Assembly (NCBI GenBank): GCA_020058315.1
Contig: JAGVEK010000368.1
Coordinates: forward strand, 1-7,419
Source: Candidatus Zixiibacteriota bacterium
GTDB taxonomy: Bacteria; Zixibacteria; MSB-5A5; WJJR01
Direction of reading: 5' to 3'
Length of the DNA stretch: 7,419 nucleotides
This document shows, piece by piece, positions 1-5,199 of this stretch. Below the pieces are notes generated by a model. That model was not told the DNA's origin, made no database searches, and was given only the letters and a program-made list of their open reading frames with translations. A program made the position numbers and the translations under genes. The first letter of the stretch is position 1, and every line of letters starts with the position of its first letter.

Positions 1-2
1 CA

Positions 3-185
3 GGGACCTATCGGCTGCCGATGTTCACAATGAACACCACTTACCTTCTGGCCAAAGAAGATTTCTACTTTGTCTACCCAACCAACTTCAACGAGTACCA
101 GAGGAAATTCGCAAACACCTTCCAGCACGGCGGTATATCATTGCCCGAGATGATTCTCCCGGTAATCACACTCACTCCCAAATAA
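3..185 (+). CDS. C-terminal end of a PglZ/alkaline-phosphatase-type protein, probably PorX-like (5' part outside window)
   Basis: Only the last 60 residues are visible, ending at TAA 183-185. The tail contains an FQHGGIS motif followed by PEMILPV (residues 40-54 of the visible part). I recognise this as the end of the PglZ domain in the fused response regulator/alkaline-phosphatase-superfamily proteins called PorX in Bacteroidetes; the His of HGG is the likely last metal ligand of that fold. In those bacteria PorX is a response regulator linked to type IX secretion, and its gene often sits just upstream of tsaE, as here. The receiver domain expected at the N-terminus is outside the window, so fusion to a regulator cannot be confirmed. 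A stand-alone PglZ protein, such as those of BREX phage-defence clusters, is the main alternative, but the housekeeping neighbours argue against it. The 39-base gap to tsaE, in the same reading frame, suggests co-transcription. Confidence 0.75.
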   Translation, partial: GTYRLPMFTMNTTYLLAKEDFYFVYPTNFNEYQRKFANTFQHGGISLPEMILPVITLTPK

Positions 186-235
186 TGTCCGGGACGATCC
201 GCCCTTCAGTTAACATCTCATCGAATGCTGCCTGA
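185..235 (+). other. Possible 16-codon leader ORF bridging the PorX-like gene and tsaE
   Basis: An ATG at 185-187 overlaps the upstream TAA stop (TAATG). It opens a frame of 16 codons that ends at TGA 233-235, eight bases inside tsaE. tsaE itself has no recognisable Shine-Dalgarno sequence, so a terminate-and-restart arrangement could feed ribosomes to it. The peptide has no recognisable feature, and an ORF this short could easily be chance. Confidence 0.15.
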
Positions 236-692
236 CACCATTCCAGCGGCCCCGCCAATCGGGGAACATCTGACAAGATCAGAGGCTGAGACAGAGAGAC
301 TCGCCGAGAGATTGGCTTCCCGTCTGGTTCCGGGAAGCTGGGTGGGACTGATCGGCCCGCTCGGATCGGGCAAATCTGTCTTCGCGCGCGGGGTGGGACG
401 CGCCTGGGGAGTGACAACTCCAATGCCGTCGCCGACCTACACGCTGATGAATTACCACAGCGGACGATGCGCCATCTGCCACATGGATCTCTACCGCATC
501 GGATCCGCCGATGAACTGGATTTCGCGGGACTGACTCCCTATTTTTCCGGACCGGGCATCTGTCTCGTCGAGTGGGCGGAGAAAGCGCAATCCTGGTGGC
601 CCTCGGCGGGATGGACCGTGACAATCGACCCCGTAGATTCCGTGAGTCGGCGCATTGTTATTGCGTCGTTTGGCAGTCCGACCCAAGGATGA
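225..692 (+). CDS. tsaE: tRNA threonylcarbamoyladenosine biosynthesis ATPase TsaE
   Basis: TsaE is the cytosolic ATPase that works with TsaB and TsaD to transfer threonylcarbamoyl onto A37 of tRNAs reading ANN codons. The 155-residue product has the family's usual length and order of motifs: a Walker A loop GPLGSGKS at residues 44-51 (more often written GxLGAGKT), SPTYTL at 69-74, HMDLYR at 86-91 and VEWAEK at 115-120, the Walker B-like region. The recognisable domain starts near residue 16. ATG 225 is the only standard start: in frame between the upstream stop (183-185) and the domain there is no other ATG, GTG or TTG. No Shine-Dalgarno sequence precedes it (taacatctcatcga), so translation may depend on coupling to the gene before. 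Its stop (690-692) lies four bases before the GTG start of tsaB, its functional partner. Confidence 0.95.
   Translation: MLPDTIPAAPPIGEHLTRSEAETERLAERLASRLVPGSWVGLIGPLGSGKSVFARGVGRAWGVTTPMPSPTYTLMNYHSGRCAICHMDLYRIGSADELDFAGLTPYFSGPGICLVEWAEKAQSWWPSAGWTVTIDPVDSVSRRIVIASFGSPTQG
685..689 (+). promoter_or_regulatory. Ribosome binding site deciding the tsaB start
   Basis: AAGGA lies inside the last codons of tsaE, seven bases before GTG 697. It supports the GTG over the in-frame ATG at 655, which would add 14 residues before the conserved strand MRVLAFDSTS and overlap tsaE by 38 bases. Confidence 0.6.
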
Positions 693-696
693 ACAA

Positions 697-1401
697 GTGC
701 GCGTCTTGGCCTTCGATTCAACTTCCCCCATCTTGACAGTGGGTATCGCCGAAGGCGGCAAGCCGCTGGGACGATGGGACATGACATCTGATCGTCATCG
801 CGGGAATGCGCTTGATGGCTTGATTGACCGGGCTCTGGGCGATGCCGGCTGGCACCGTTCTCAGGTCGAAGGACTCGCCTTGGTTACCGGGCCTGGATCT
901 TTGACGGCGATGAGAATTGGGTGGGCAACTGCCTGTGGATGGGCGCTGGCAGGCGATCTCCCTATAACGGGCTGGGCGACTGCTGAAGTGCAGTGGCGCC
1001 GATGGATGCGTCCGGCTCCAGCCGGATCGGTTTTCGCCCGGGAGACCAACCCTGAGAGAATCGTTTACTGCATGGTTCACCATCGGGGGGATGAATTCTA
1101 CTGCTACCAATTCCAACCGGAACATCCGCCGGATCGTCCCTCGACAGTAGTGATCGGGCAGTGGCATCCCGCGGGCGGTTCTCCCGCCGTGCTGGCCGGT
1201 CCAGGTCTGCTGGGTTTCCGTTCGCGCTGGGAATCGTCATTGGGTTCCGAAACCGTAATCGTGCCGGATGCCGAAACAGTGATCGGCGGTGATCAACTGG
1301 CAGTTTGGGGCACCCAGGCTCTTGCCGCCGGAAGACACCTTACTCCCGATTCCTCACCACTCGACTACGGCGTGCCGCCATCATTTCGGAAAGCCTCATG
1401 A
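697..1401 (+). CDS. tsaB: tRNA threonylcarbamoyladenosine biosynthesis scaffold protein TsaB
   Basis: TsaB is the ASKHA-fold partner of TsaD in t6A tRNA modification. It is not itself catalytic but is needed to assemble the complex. From GTG 697 the product has 234 residues, normal for the family. The N-terminal strand MRVLAFDSTS (1-10), the helix following RHRGNALDGLID (33-44), and GPGSLTAMRIG at 65-75 match TsaB. The last motif is usually GPGSFTGLRIG, so F-to-L and G-to-A changes make this a divergent copy. The C-terminus PLDYGVPPSFRKAS (221-234) matches the usual PxYxRPPxAxK-type ending only loosely. The start is set by AAGGA at 685-689. The stop TGA 1399-1401 overlaps the rimI start in ATGA. 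Position between tsaE and rimI is the common bacterial arrangement and supports the call strongly. Confidence 0.92.
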   Translation: MRVLAFDSTSPILTVGIAEGGKPLGRWDMTSDRHRGNALDGLIDRALGDAGWHRSQVEGLALVTGPGSLTAMRIGWATACGWALAGDLPITGWATAEVQWRRWMRPAPAGSVFARETNPERIVYCMVHHRGDEFYCYQFQPEHPPDRPSTVVIGQWHPAGGSPAVLAGPGLLGFRSRWESSLGSETVIVPDAETVIGGDQLAVWGTQALAAGRHLTPDSSPLDYGVPPSFRKAS

Positions 1402-1889
1402 ACGGCGATCGTGTGCACATCCGTCCGATGATCGGTACCGACATCCCGCAGGTTGCGTCGATGGAAACAGCAGTCTTCCCTGATCCGTGGTCCGCAGGCG
1501 CGTTCGAAGAGACATTAGGAATGACCGTCGGCATCAACCTCGTTGCCATCGATGAACAAGGACAGCCGCGTGGGTATCTTTGCGCACAGGCGGTAGCAGA
1601 TGAGATTCAGATCCACAACATCGCGGTGGACCCGGATTGCCGTCGGCGAGGAATCGGCCGGCAACTGCTGCAAGAAGCAGAGCGCGAGGGCACGGCCCGT
1701 GGGGCAGTTTGTGCCATCCTTGAGGTCAGGGTCACGAATACCGCCGCACTTGCGATGTACGGCCGCATGGGGTATCGTCGGATAGGCCGCCGCCGTGCCT
1801 ACTACTGCAAACCAGTGTGCGATGCCCTGGTATTGCTCAAGGTGATCGATGGCGTCCACGCAGAGTCTGTGAGACAGGATGTGCGCTGA
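1398..1889 (+). CDS. rimI: Ribosomal-protein-S18-alanine N-acetyltransferase RimI (GNAT family)
   Basis: RimI transfers acetyl from acetyl-CoA to N-terminal amino groups, classically Ala of ribosomal protein S18. The 163-residue product fits the family. The N-terminal IRPMIGTDIPQV (8-19) and VFPDPWS (26-32) match the RimI front. The acetyl-CoA-binding motif A is present as VDPDCRRRGIGRQLL (77-91), with the RxxGIG loop at 82-87. It is followed by LEVRVTNTAALAMYGRMGY (108-126) and the tyrosine pair YY at 135-136, also typical. The start is ATG 1398, which overlaps the tsaB stop in ATGA and has GGAAAG at 1388-1393. The open frame extends upstream to 1305, but those codons only shadow the end of tsaB. 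The stop TGA 1887-1889 shares one base with the accD start (TGATG). The tsaE-tsaB-rimI order is widespread in bacteria. Real substrates may be broader than S18. Confidence 0.92.
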   Translation: MNGDRVHIRPMIGTDIPQVASMETAVFPDPWSAGAFEETLGMTVGINLVAIDEQGQPRGYLCAQAVADEIQIHNIAVDPDCRRRGIGRQLLQEAEREGTARGAVCAILEVRVTNTAALAMYGRMGYRRIGRRRAYYCKPVCDALVLLKVIDGVHAESVRQDVR

Positions 1890-2800
1890 TGGAGTGGTTT
1901 CGTAAAGCCAAGGCAGGCCTCACTCGGCAGGACAAGCAGGACATCCCCGACGGTCTGTGGACCAAGTGCGGCGGGTGCGGTGAGATCATCTATGCCCGTG
2001 AACTGGAACGCCGGTTCTGGGTGTGCCCCTCGTGTGAGTATCACTTTCGCATCGGGCACGCCGAATACATTCGTCTTCTCCTGGACGACGGGGTGCTCGA
2101 AGAATACGATCGTGGACTGATCTCTGGGGATCCGCTCAAGTTCAAGGACAAGAAGAAATACACGGAGCGAATCGCGGACGCGCAGGAAAAGACGGGACTG
2201 GCAGATGCCGTCGTCTGCGGCGTCGGCCGGATCGGCGGGAGGCTGGTCTCCTTCAGTGTGATGGAGTTCGCGTTCATTGGCGGGAGCATGGGCTCGGTCG
2301 TTGGCGAAAAAGTGGCGCGCGCTATCGAGCGGGCAATGACTCGCCGCGTTCCACTCGTGATCGTGGCCTGTTCGGGCGGAGCCCGGATGCAGGAGGGGAT
2401 ACTGTCACTGATGCAGATGGCCAAAACCAGCTTTCTGCTGGCGGAACTCATGGAGGCCAAGATTCCCTACATCGCTGTTCTGACCAATCCGACCACGGCT
2501 GGTGTCATGGCGTCGTTTGCGTCGCTCGGGGACATCATTATTGCCGAGCCTGGTGCGCAGCTTGGCTTCGCCGGTCCGCGCGTGATCAAGGAGACGATAC
2601 GCCAGGAGCTGCCACCCGGATTCCAAAGCTCAGAGTTCTTTCAGGAGCACGGTTTTCTCGATAAGATTGTCAAACGCACTGAACTGAAGCCGACTCTCAC
2701 CACGCTTCTGACATTTCTCTGCGGCCCCGGCTCCGGGGTCACGGAAAAGACCGGGCCCACCCTGCCCAACCCCGGCGGGCCGCCGGATTCACCCGCTTGA
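1889..2800 (+). CDS. accD: Acetyl-CoA carboxylase carboxyltransferase subunit beta
   Basis: AccD pairs with AccA to move the carboxyl group from carboxybiotin to acetyl-CoA, giving malonyl-CoA for fatty acid synthesis. The 303-residue product is the usual length. It begins with a zinc ribbon whose four cysteines (27, 30, 46, 49) form two CxxC pairs, followed by the crotonase-like carboxyltransferase domain. That domain carries VVGEKVARAIE (137-147), SGGARMQEG (162-170), NPTTAGVMASFA (200-211) and GFAGPRVIKETI (226-237). The start is ATG 1889, overlapping the rimI stop by one base, with AGGA at 1876-1879. From about residue 279 the tail is rich in Gly, Pro and Thr and is probably disordered; its DNA contains two GC hairpins before folC. 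accA is not in the window. The accD-folC pairing is common in bacteria. Confidence 0.97.
   Translation: MEWFRKAKAGLTRQDKQDIPDGLWTKCGGCGEIIYARELERRFWVCPSCEYHFRIGHAEYIRLLLDDGVLEEYDRGLISGDPLKFKDKKKYTERIADAQEKTGLADAVVCGVGRIGGRLVSFSVMEFAFIGGSMGSVVGEKVARAIERAMTRRVPLVIVACSGGARMQEGILSLMQMAKTSFLLAELMEAKIPYIAVLTNPTTAGVMASFASLGDIIIAEPGAQLGFAGPRVIKETIRQELPPGFQSSEFFQEHGFLDKIVKRTELKPTLTTLLTFLCGPGSGVTEKTGPTLPNPGGPPDSPA
2725..2738 (+). promoter_or_regulatory. GC-rich hairpin in the accD tail
   Basis: CCCCGG at 2725-2730 is the reverse complement of CCGGGG at 2733-2738. Allowing a four-base loop leaves a 5-bp all-GC stem, extendable by a G-U and a G-C pair. It lies about 58 bases before the folC start, within accD coding sequence. 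No T tract follows, so it does not look like a terminator. Confidence 0.3.
2772..2786 (+). promoter_or_regulatory. Hairpin covering the ribosome-binding region of folC
   Basis: CCGGC (2772-2776) and GCCGG (2782-2786) form a perfect 5-bp GC stem around the loop GGGCC, ending ten bases before TTG 2797. The only purine-rich stretch there, GGCGGG (2774-2779), is partly inside the stem. Ribosomes finishing accD would melt it, so folC translation could depend on accD translation. This role is inferred. Confidence 0.3.
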
Positions 2801-4125
2801 ACTCGTTGCCTCTTGTGAGTTTCCGTGACGCAGTCAGTCGTCTGTATTCCCTGGAATTGTGGGGAATCAAGCTTGGACTGGACAACATCGAGAGCTTCGC
2901 CCAACGGCTGGGAAATCCGCAAGAAGAATTCCTCTCCATCCACATCGCCGGTACCAACGGGAAGGGATCGGTCACCGCGCTCCTAGACTCGATTCTGCGC
3001 GCCGCTGGCTACCGCGTGGGACGTTACACCTCCCCGCACCTGCGCGACTTTCGGGAACGCATCCACATCAGCGGGCGTCCGATTGGTCTGCAAGAAGTCG
3101 CGCGTTTCGTCACACGATTTTGGCCCTTAATCCGCAAAGAGCGCTACACATTCTTTGAGACAGTGACCGCGATGGCATTCGATTCCTTCGCCCGGCATGC
3201 GATAGACATCGCGGTGGTGGAGGTGGGTCTCGGAGGGCGGTTTGATGCAACGAACATCGTCCGTCCGGTGCTCGCCGTCATAACGAACATTGACTTGGAC
3301 CACACCGATGTGCTCGGGCGCACCCGGAAGCAGATTGCCCTAGAAAAGGCCGGGATCATCAAGGAGGGTACCCCCGTTCTCATTGGCCCGATGACTGGGG
3401 CGGTTCGGCGGGCGATCGAAGAGGTCGCCAAGGATCGCAACGCGCCGGTCTGGAGCAGCCACGAGATCCTCAGTTCCAGCGCGCTCCCTGCGAAGAATGA
3501 GTTGCACGCGTCTCGATGGAAACTCCCGCTTCCGGGTGATCATCAGGTCGCCAATCTGAGTGTGGCGCTTTCTGCTGCCCTGTTGCTGGATTGTGAAACC
3601 CCTCTGGTGCCGTCCGTTCTGCGCCGAGGTGTCCGGGATGTCCATTGGCCGGGCCGATTCCAGATCATTCCCGGACACCCCACCGTCGTCTGCGATGTCG
3701 CTCACAATCCGCCGGGAATGCGCCGGGTTGTGGACACATGGAGGAAGATTTTCGCGCAGCGTCGCGCGGTGGTCTTGTTCACCACGCGTGATGACAAGGA
3801 TTATCGCTCAATTTGGCGGATGCTGGCACCGTGTGCCTTGCGGTGGATCGGATGTCCCTTGCCGCATTCCACCGGGATTGCCGAGCAGGAGATGCGCCGG
3901 ATGGCCGGGGCCGTGCCGTTCGAGTGGTCTGCCAATGCCACAACGGCCTTTCGGCGGGCCAGCGAGATGGCGGGCCCGGATGGGTTGGTGCTGGTCGCTG
4001 GGTCCCATTATCTGGTTGGCGAATTGATGCCAGCGGCGCATTTTGACACGGGGATGGGTTGGAAGAAGTGGGTGCAGAATCTGTCTTGGACAGAGATTCG
4101 CAGAATGTCACAAATCCCGGGGTGA
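2797..4125 (+). CDS. folC: Bifunctional folylpolyglutamate synthase/dihydrofolate synthase
   Basis: FolC is a Mur-ligase-family enzyme. It joins L-glutamate to dihydropteroate and then extends folates with further glutamates, using ATP. The 442-residue product is near the family norm. Motifs in order are the ATP loop GTNGKGS (52-58), TSPHL (78-82), FETVTAMAF (120-128), VEVGLGGRFDATN (141-153), NIDLDHTDVLG (164-174) and LEKAGIIK (182-189; Lys184 corresponds to the usually carbamylated Lys). WPGR (284-287) and DVAHNPPG (300-307) follow in the C-terminal domain, with SHYLVGE (403-409) near the end. The last 25 residues run past the usual end as a Trp- and Arg-containing tail. TTG 2797 overlaps the accD stop in TTGA and is preferred because coupling replaces a weak ribosome site; in-frame TTG 2806 and GTG 2815 would lose little and cannot be excluded. 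Confidence 0.95.
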   Translation: MNSLPLVSFRDAVSRLYSLELWGIKLGLDNIESFAQRLGNPQEEFLSIHIAGTNGKGSVTALLDSILRAAGYRVGRYTSPHLRDFRERIHISGRPIGLQEVARFVTRFWPLIRKERYTFFETVTAMAFDSFARHAIDIAVVEVGLGGRFDATNIVRPVLAVITNIDLDHTDVLGRTRKQIALEKAGIIKEGTPVLIGPMTGAVRRAIEEVAKDRNAPVWSSHEILSSSALPAKNELHASRWKLPLPGDHQVANLSVALSAALLLDCETPLVPSVLRRGVRDVHWPGRFQIIPGHPTVVCDVAHNPPGMRRVVDTWRKIFAQRRAVVLFTTRDDKDYRSIWRMLAPCALRWIGCPLPHSTGIAEQEMRRMAGAVPFEWSANATTAFRRASEMAGPDGLVLVAGSHYLVGELMPAAHFDTGMGWKKWVQNLSWTEIRRMSQIPG

Positions 4126-4130
4126 TTTGT
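4110..4130 (+). terminator. Hairpin across the folC stop codon, weak terminator candidate
   Basis: ACAAATC (4110-4116) and GATTTGT (4124-4130) are perfect reverse complements around a 7-base loop, CCGGGGT. The stop TGA 4123-4125 falls at the loop/stem boundary. The stem is AT-rich and no T run follows on the + strand, so it is at best a weak terminator or an RNA-end stabiliser. Confidence 0.25.
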
Positions 4131-4140
4131 CAAAGAACGA

Positions 4141-4171
4141 GGGCCGCATCGTCGCTGACGGGAACAGGCCC
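4141..4171 (+). other. Nested hairpin in the folC-trxA gap
   Basis: The outer arms GGGCC (4141-4145) and GGCCC (4167-4171) pair. Inside, CGTC (4150-4153) and GACG (4157-4160) pair around GCT. The sequence after it (gcatctttc) is only slightly T-rich. It may be part of a terminator for the folC operon or a leader structure for trxA; short GC matches like these also arise by chance. Confidence 0.2.
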
Positions 4172-4199
4172 GCATCTTTCGTGTTACGGGACTGCGGCG

Positions 4200-4228
4200 T
4201 TGACTTCGTGTCAGACGCATTGTAGTGT
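4200..4228 (+). promoter_or_regulatory. Possible sigma-70-type promoter for trxA
   Basis: TTGACT (4200-4205) matches the -35 consensus at five of six bases. Possible -10 elements are TGTAGT (4221-4226, spacing 15, four of six matches) or TAGTGT (4223-4228, spacing 17, three of six). The location, about 25 bases before the trxA start in a 125-base gap, suits a trxA-osmC promoter, but the -10 match is poor. Confidence 0.3.
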
Positions 4229-4240
4229 GCAACCTCAATG

Positions 4241-4246
4241 AGGAGG
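4241..4246 (+). promoter_or_regulatory. Strong ribosome binding site of trxA
   Basis: AGGAGG is a full Shine-Dalgarno match, inside a longer purine run, four bases before ATG 4251. It is far stronger than the sites of the upstream operon and suggests high thioredoxin output. Confidence 0.7.
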
Positions 4247-4250
4247 AGAA

Positions 4251-4577
4251 ATGTCGAAACCAATTGAAGTCACAGATGCGAGCTTCGAAACTGAGGTTTT
4301 GAAATCCGATGTCCCGGTGCTCGTGGACTTTTGGGCCACATGGTGCGGTCCGTGCAAAATGATCGCCCCGCTCGTGGCTGAGCTGGCGGAAGAATATGAC
4401 GGACGGCTGAAAGTGGCCAAGATCGACGTGGATAAGAACAACTCGGTCGCAAGCCAGTTCAGGATCATGAGCATCCCCAGCCTGCTTTTCTTCAAGGATG
4501 GCGAGAAGATTGATCAAATCATCGGCGCGGTGCCCAAACAGCACTTCGTGGACAAGATCACGAAGATTCTCGCTTAG
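4251..4577 (+). CDS. trxA: Thioredoxin
   Basis: This small cytosolic dithiol/disulfide oxidoreductase reduces disulfides in ribonucleotide reductase, peroxiredoxins and other proteins, and is recharged by thioredoxin reductase. The 108-residue product is the length of E. coli TrxA. It carries the active site WCGPCK at 31-36 (Cys32 and Cys35), the buried acid Asp26, the cis-proline Pro76 in MSIPS, and FFKDGEKID (80-88). There is no signal peptide, so it is not an exported thioredoxin. ATG 4251 is fixed by AGGAGG just before it. The next gene, an OsmC-family thiol protein, follows after 42 bases with no terminator, so the two probably form a redox operon. No trxB is present in the window. Confidence 0.96.
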   Translation: MSKPIEVTDASFETEVLKSDVPVLVDFWATWCGPCKMIAPLVAELAEEYDGRLKVAKIDVDKNNSVASQFRIMSIPSLLFFKDGEKIDQIIGAVPKQHFVDKITKILA

Positions 4578-4607
4578 TTCTCTGGTCCCGGATGTGACGA
4601 CAAAGCC

Positions 4608-4613
4608 AGGTGA
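4608..4613 (+). promoter_or_regulatory. Ribosome binding site of the OsmC-family gene
   Basis: AGGTGA lies six bases before ATG 4620 and supports that start. Confidence 0.5.
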
Positions 4614-4619
4614 GAGCAT

Positions 4620-5063
4620 ATGAGCAACACGCCTTCGATTTCCGCTGATGTTGTATGGGAAGGCGGGATGTCATTCGTGGCCCGGACCGACTCCCACCAT
4701 TTCGTAACATTGGACACAGCCGCGGAGGACGGCGGCCAGAATTCCGGGCCCCGTCCCATGGAAGCGGTGCTGTGCGCATTGGGGGGATGCACCGCCATGG
4801 ATGTCGTCGTGTTCCTGCAGAAGAAGCGGCGAACCGTTGAGGCCCTGACAGTGCGTGTGACCGGCAAGAGGCGAGAACAACCCCCGCGCACATTCGAGGA
4901 ACTGACACTCGATTATCGCGTGCGCGGACCCGATCTCACCGAAGCGGACATCCGCTGGGCAGTTGAATTATCGATCAACAAGTACTGCTCGGTTCTGGCC
5001 ATGCTGAGCCAGTCCGCCCGCGTGATTCCACGGTGGACATTGGAACCTTCAGCCTCTTCGTAA
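4620..5063 (+). CDS. OsmC/Ohr-family thiol protein
   Basis: OsmC-family proteins are homodimeric cytosolic enzymes that reduce organic hydroperoxides through two reactive cysteines. Several subgroups, including the YhfA-like proteins, have unproven activity. The 147-residue product has the two family cysteines: Cys57 in the motif CALGGCTAMDVV (52-63) and Cys123 in NKYCSVLAML (120-129). GPRPMEAVL (43-51) before the first cysteine is also typical. The form GGCTAMDVV with NKYCSVLAML resembles the general OsmC/YhfA subgroup more than Ohr, which is why no gene symbol is given. A further cysteine, Cys52, lies five residues before Cys57. The gene lies 42 bases after thioredoxin and probably shares its transcript; many OsmC/Ohr proteins are reduced by lipoyl proteins rather than thioredoxin, so the physical link does not prove a functional one. 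Confidence 0.9.
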   Translation: MSNTPSISADVVWEGGMSFVARTDSHHFVTLDTAAEDGGQNSGPRPMEAVLCALGGCTAMDVVVFLQKKRRTVEALTVRVTGKRREQPPRTFEELTLDYRVRGPDLTEADIRWAVELSINKYCSVLAMLSQSARVIPRWTLEPSASS

Positions 5064-5102
5064 CATACACATCACTGGAAGCCGGTCTGCAACCGCTGTT
5101 TG

Positions 5103-5193
5103 CCGAGTTGGGTGCAGCGAATTTGAGGGGCACGTTTTCATGGATTTCCGCCGCGACTGCGTCGATAATCGCTTATAGGGGTCCGAGTTGGGT
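5103..5193 (+). repeat. Perfect 11-bp direct repeat before the rhomboid gene
   Basis: CCGAGTTGGGT occurs at 5103-5113 and again at 5183-5193, exactly 80 bases apart, in the 136-base gap between the OsmC-family gene and the rhomboid gene. Flanking bases differ on both sides. The second copy lies just before ATG 5200 and covers the alternative TTG start at 5188. Two identical 11-mers in so short a gap are unlikely by chance. The pair could be regulator sites or a remnant of a small duplication. Confidence 0.45.
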
Positions 5194-5199
5194 TCCGGT

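Noticed and set aside
3..185. PglZ-type C-terminus as sign of a BREX phage-defence system
   Set aside because: The neighbours are core housekeeping genes, none of the other BREX components is present, and the tail matches the PorX type found next to tsaE.
655..696. Upstream ATG start for tsaB at 655
   Set aside because: It would put 14 non-conserved residues before the first strand and overlap tsaE by 38 bases, whereas GTG 697 has AAGGA seven bases before it.
279..782. 167-codon open frame on the - strand opposite tsaE/tsaB
   Set aside because: Antisense shadow of tsaE and the start of tsaB; no recognisable motif.
1305..1397. Upstream ATG start for rimI at 1305
   Set aside because: These codons lie over the end of tsaB; the RimI fold begins after ATG 1398, which has the ATGA overlap usual for coupled genes.
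4008..4619. Long open frame on the - strand (203 codons) antisense to the end of folC and all of trxA
   Set aside because: It lies opposite two unmistakable genes, its translation has no recognisable motif, and such shadows are expected in GC-rich coding DNA.
5164..5169. GATAAT as a -10 box for the rhomboid gene
   Set aside because: Five of six bases match, but no acceptable -35 lies 16-18 bases upstream (best is TGGATT, three of six) and no extended -10 TG is present.
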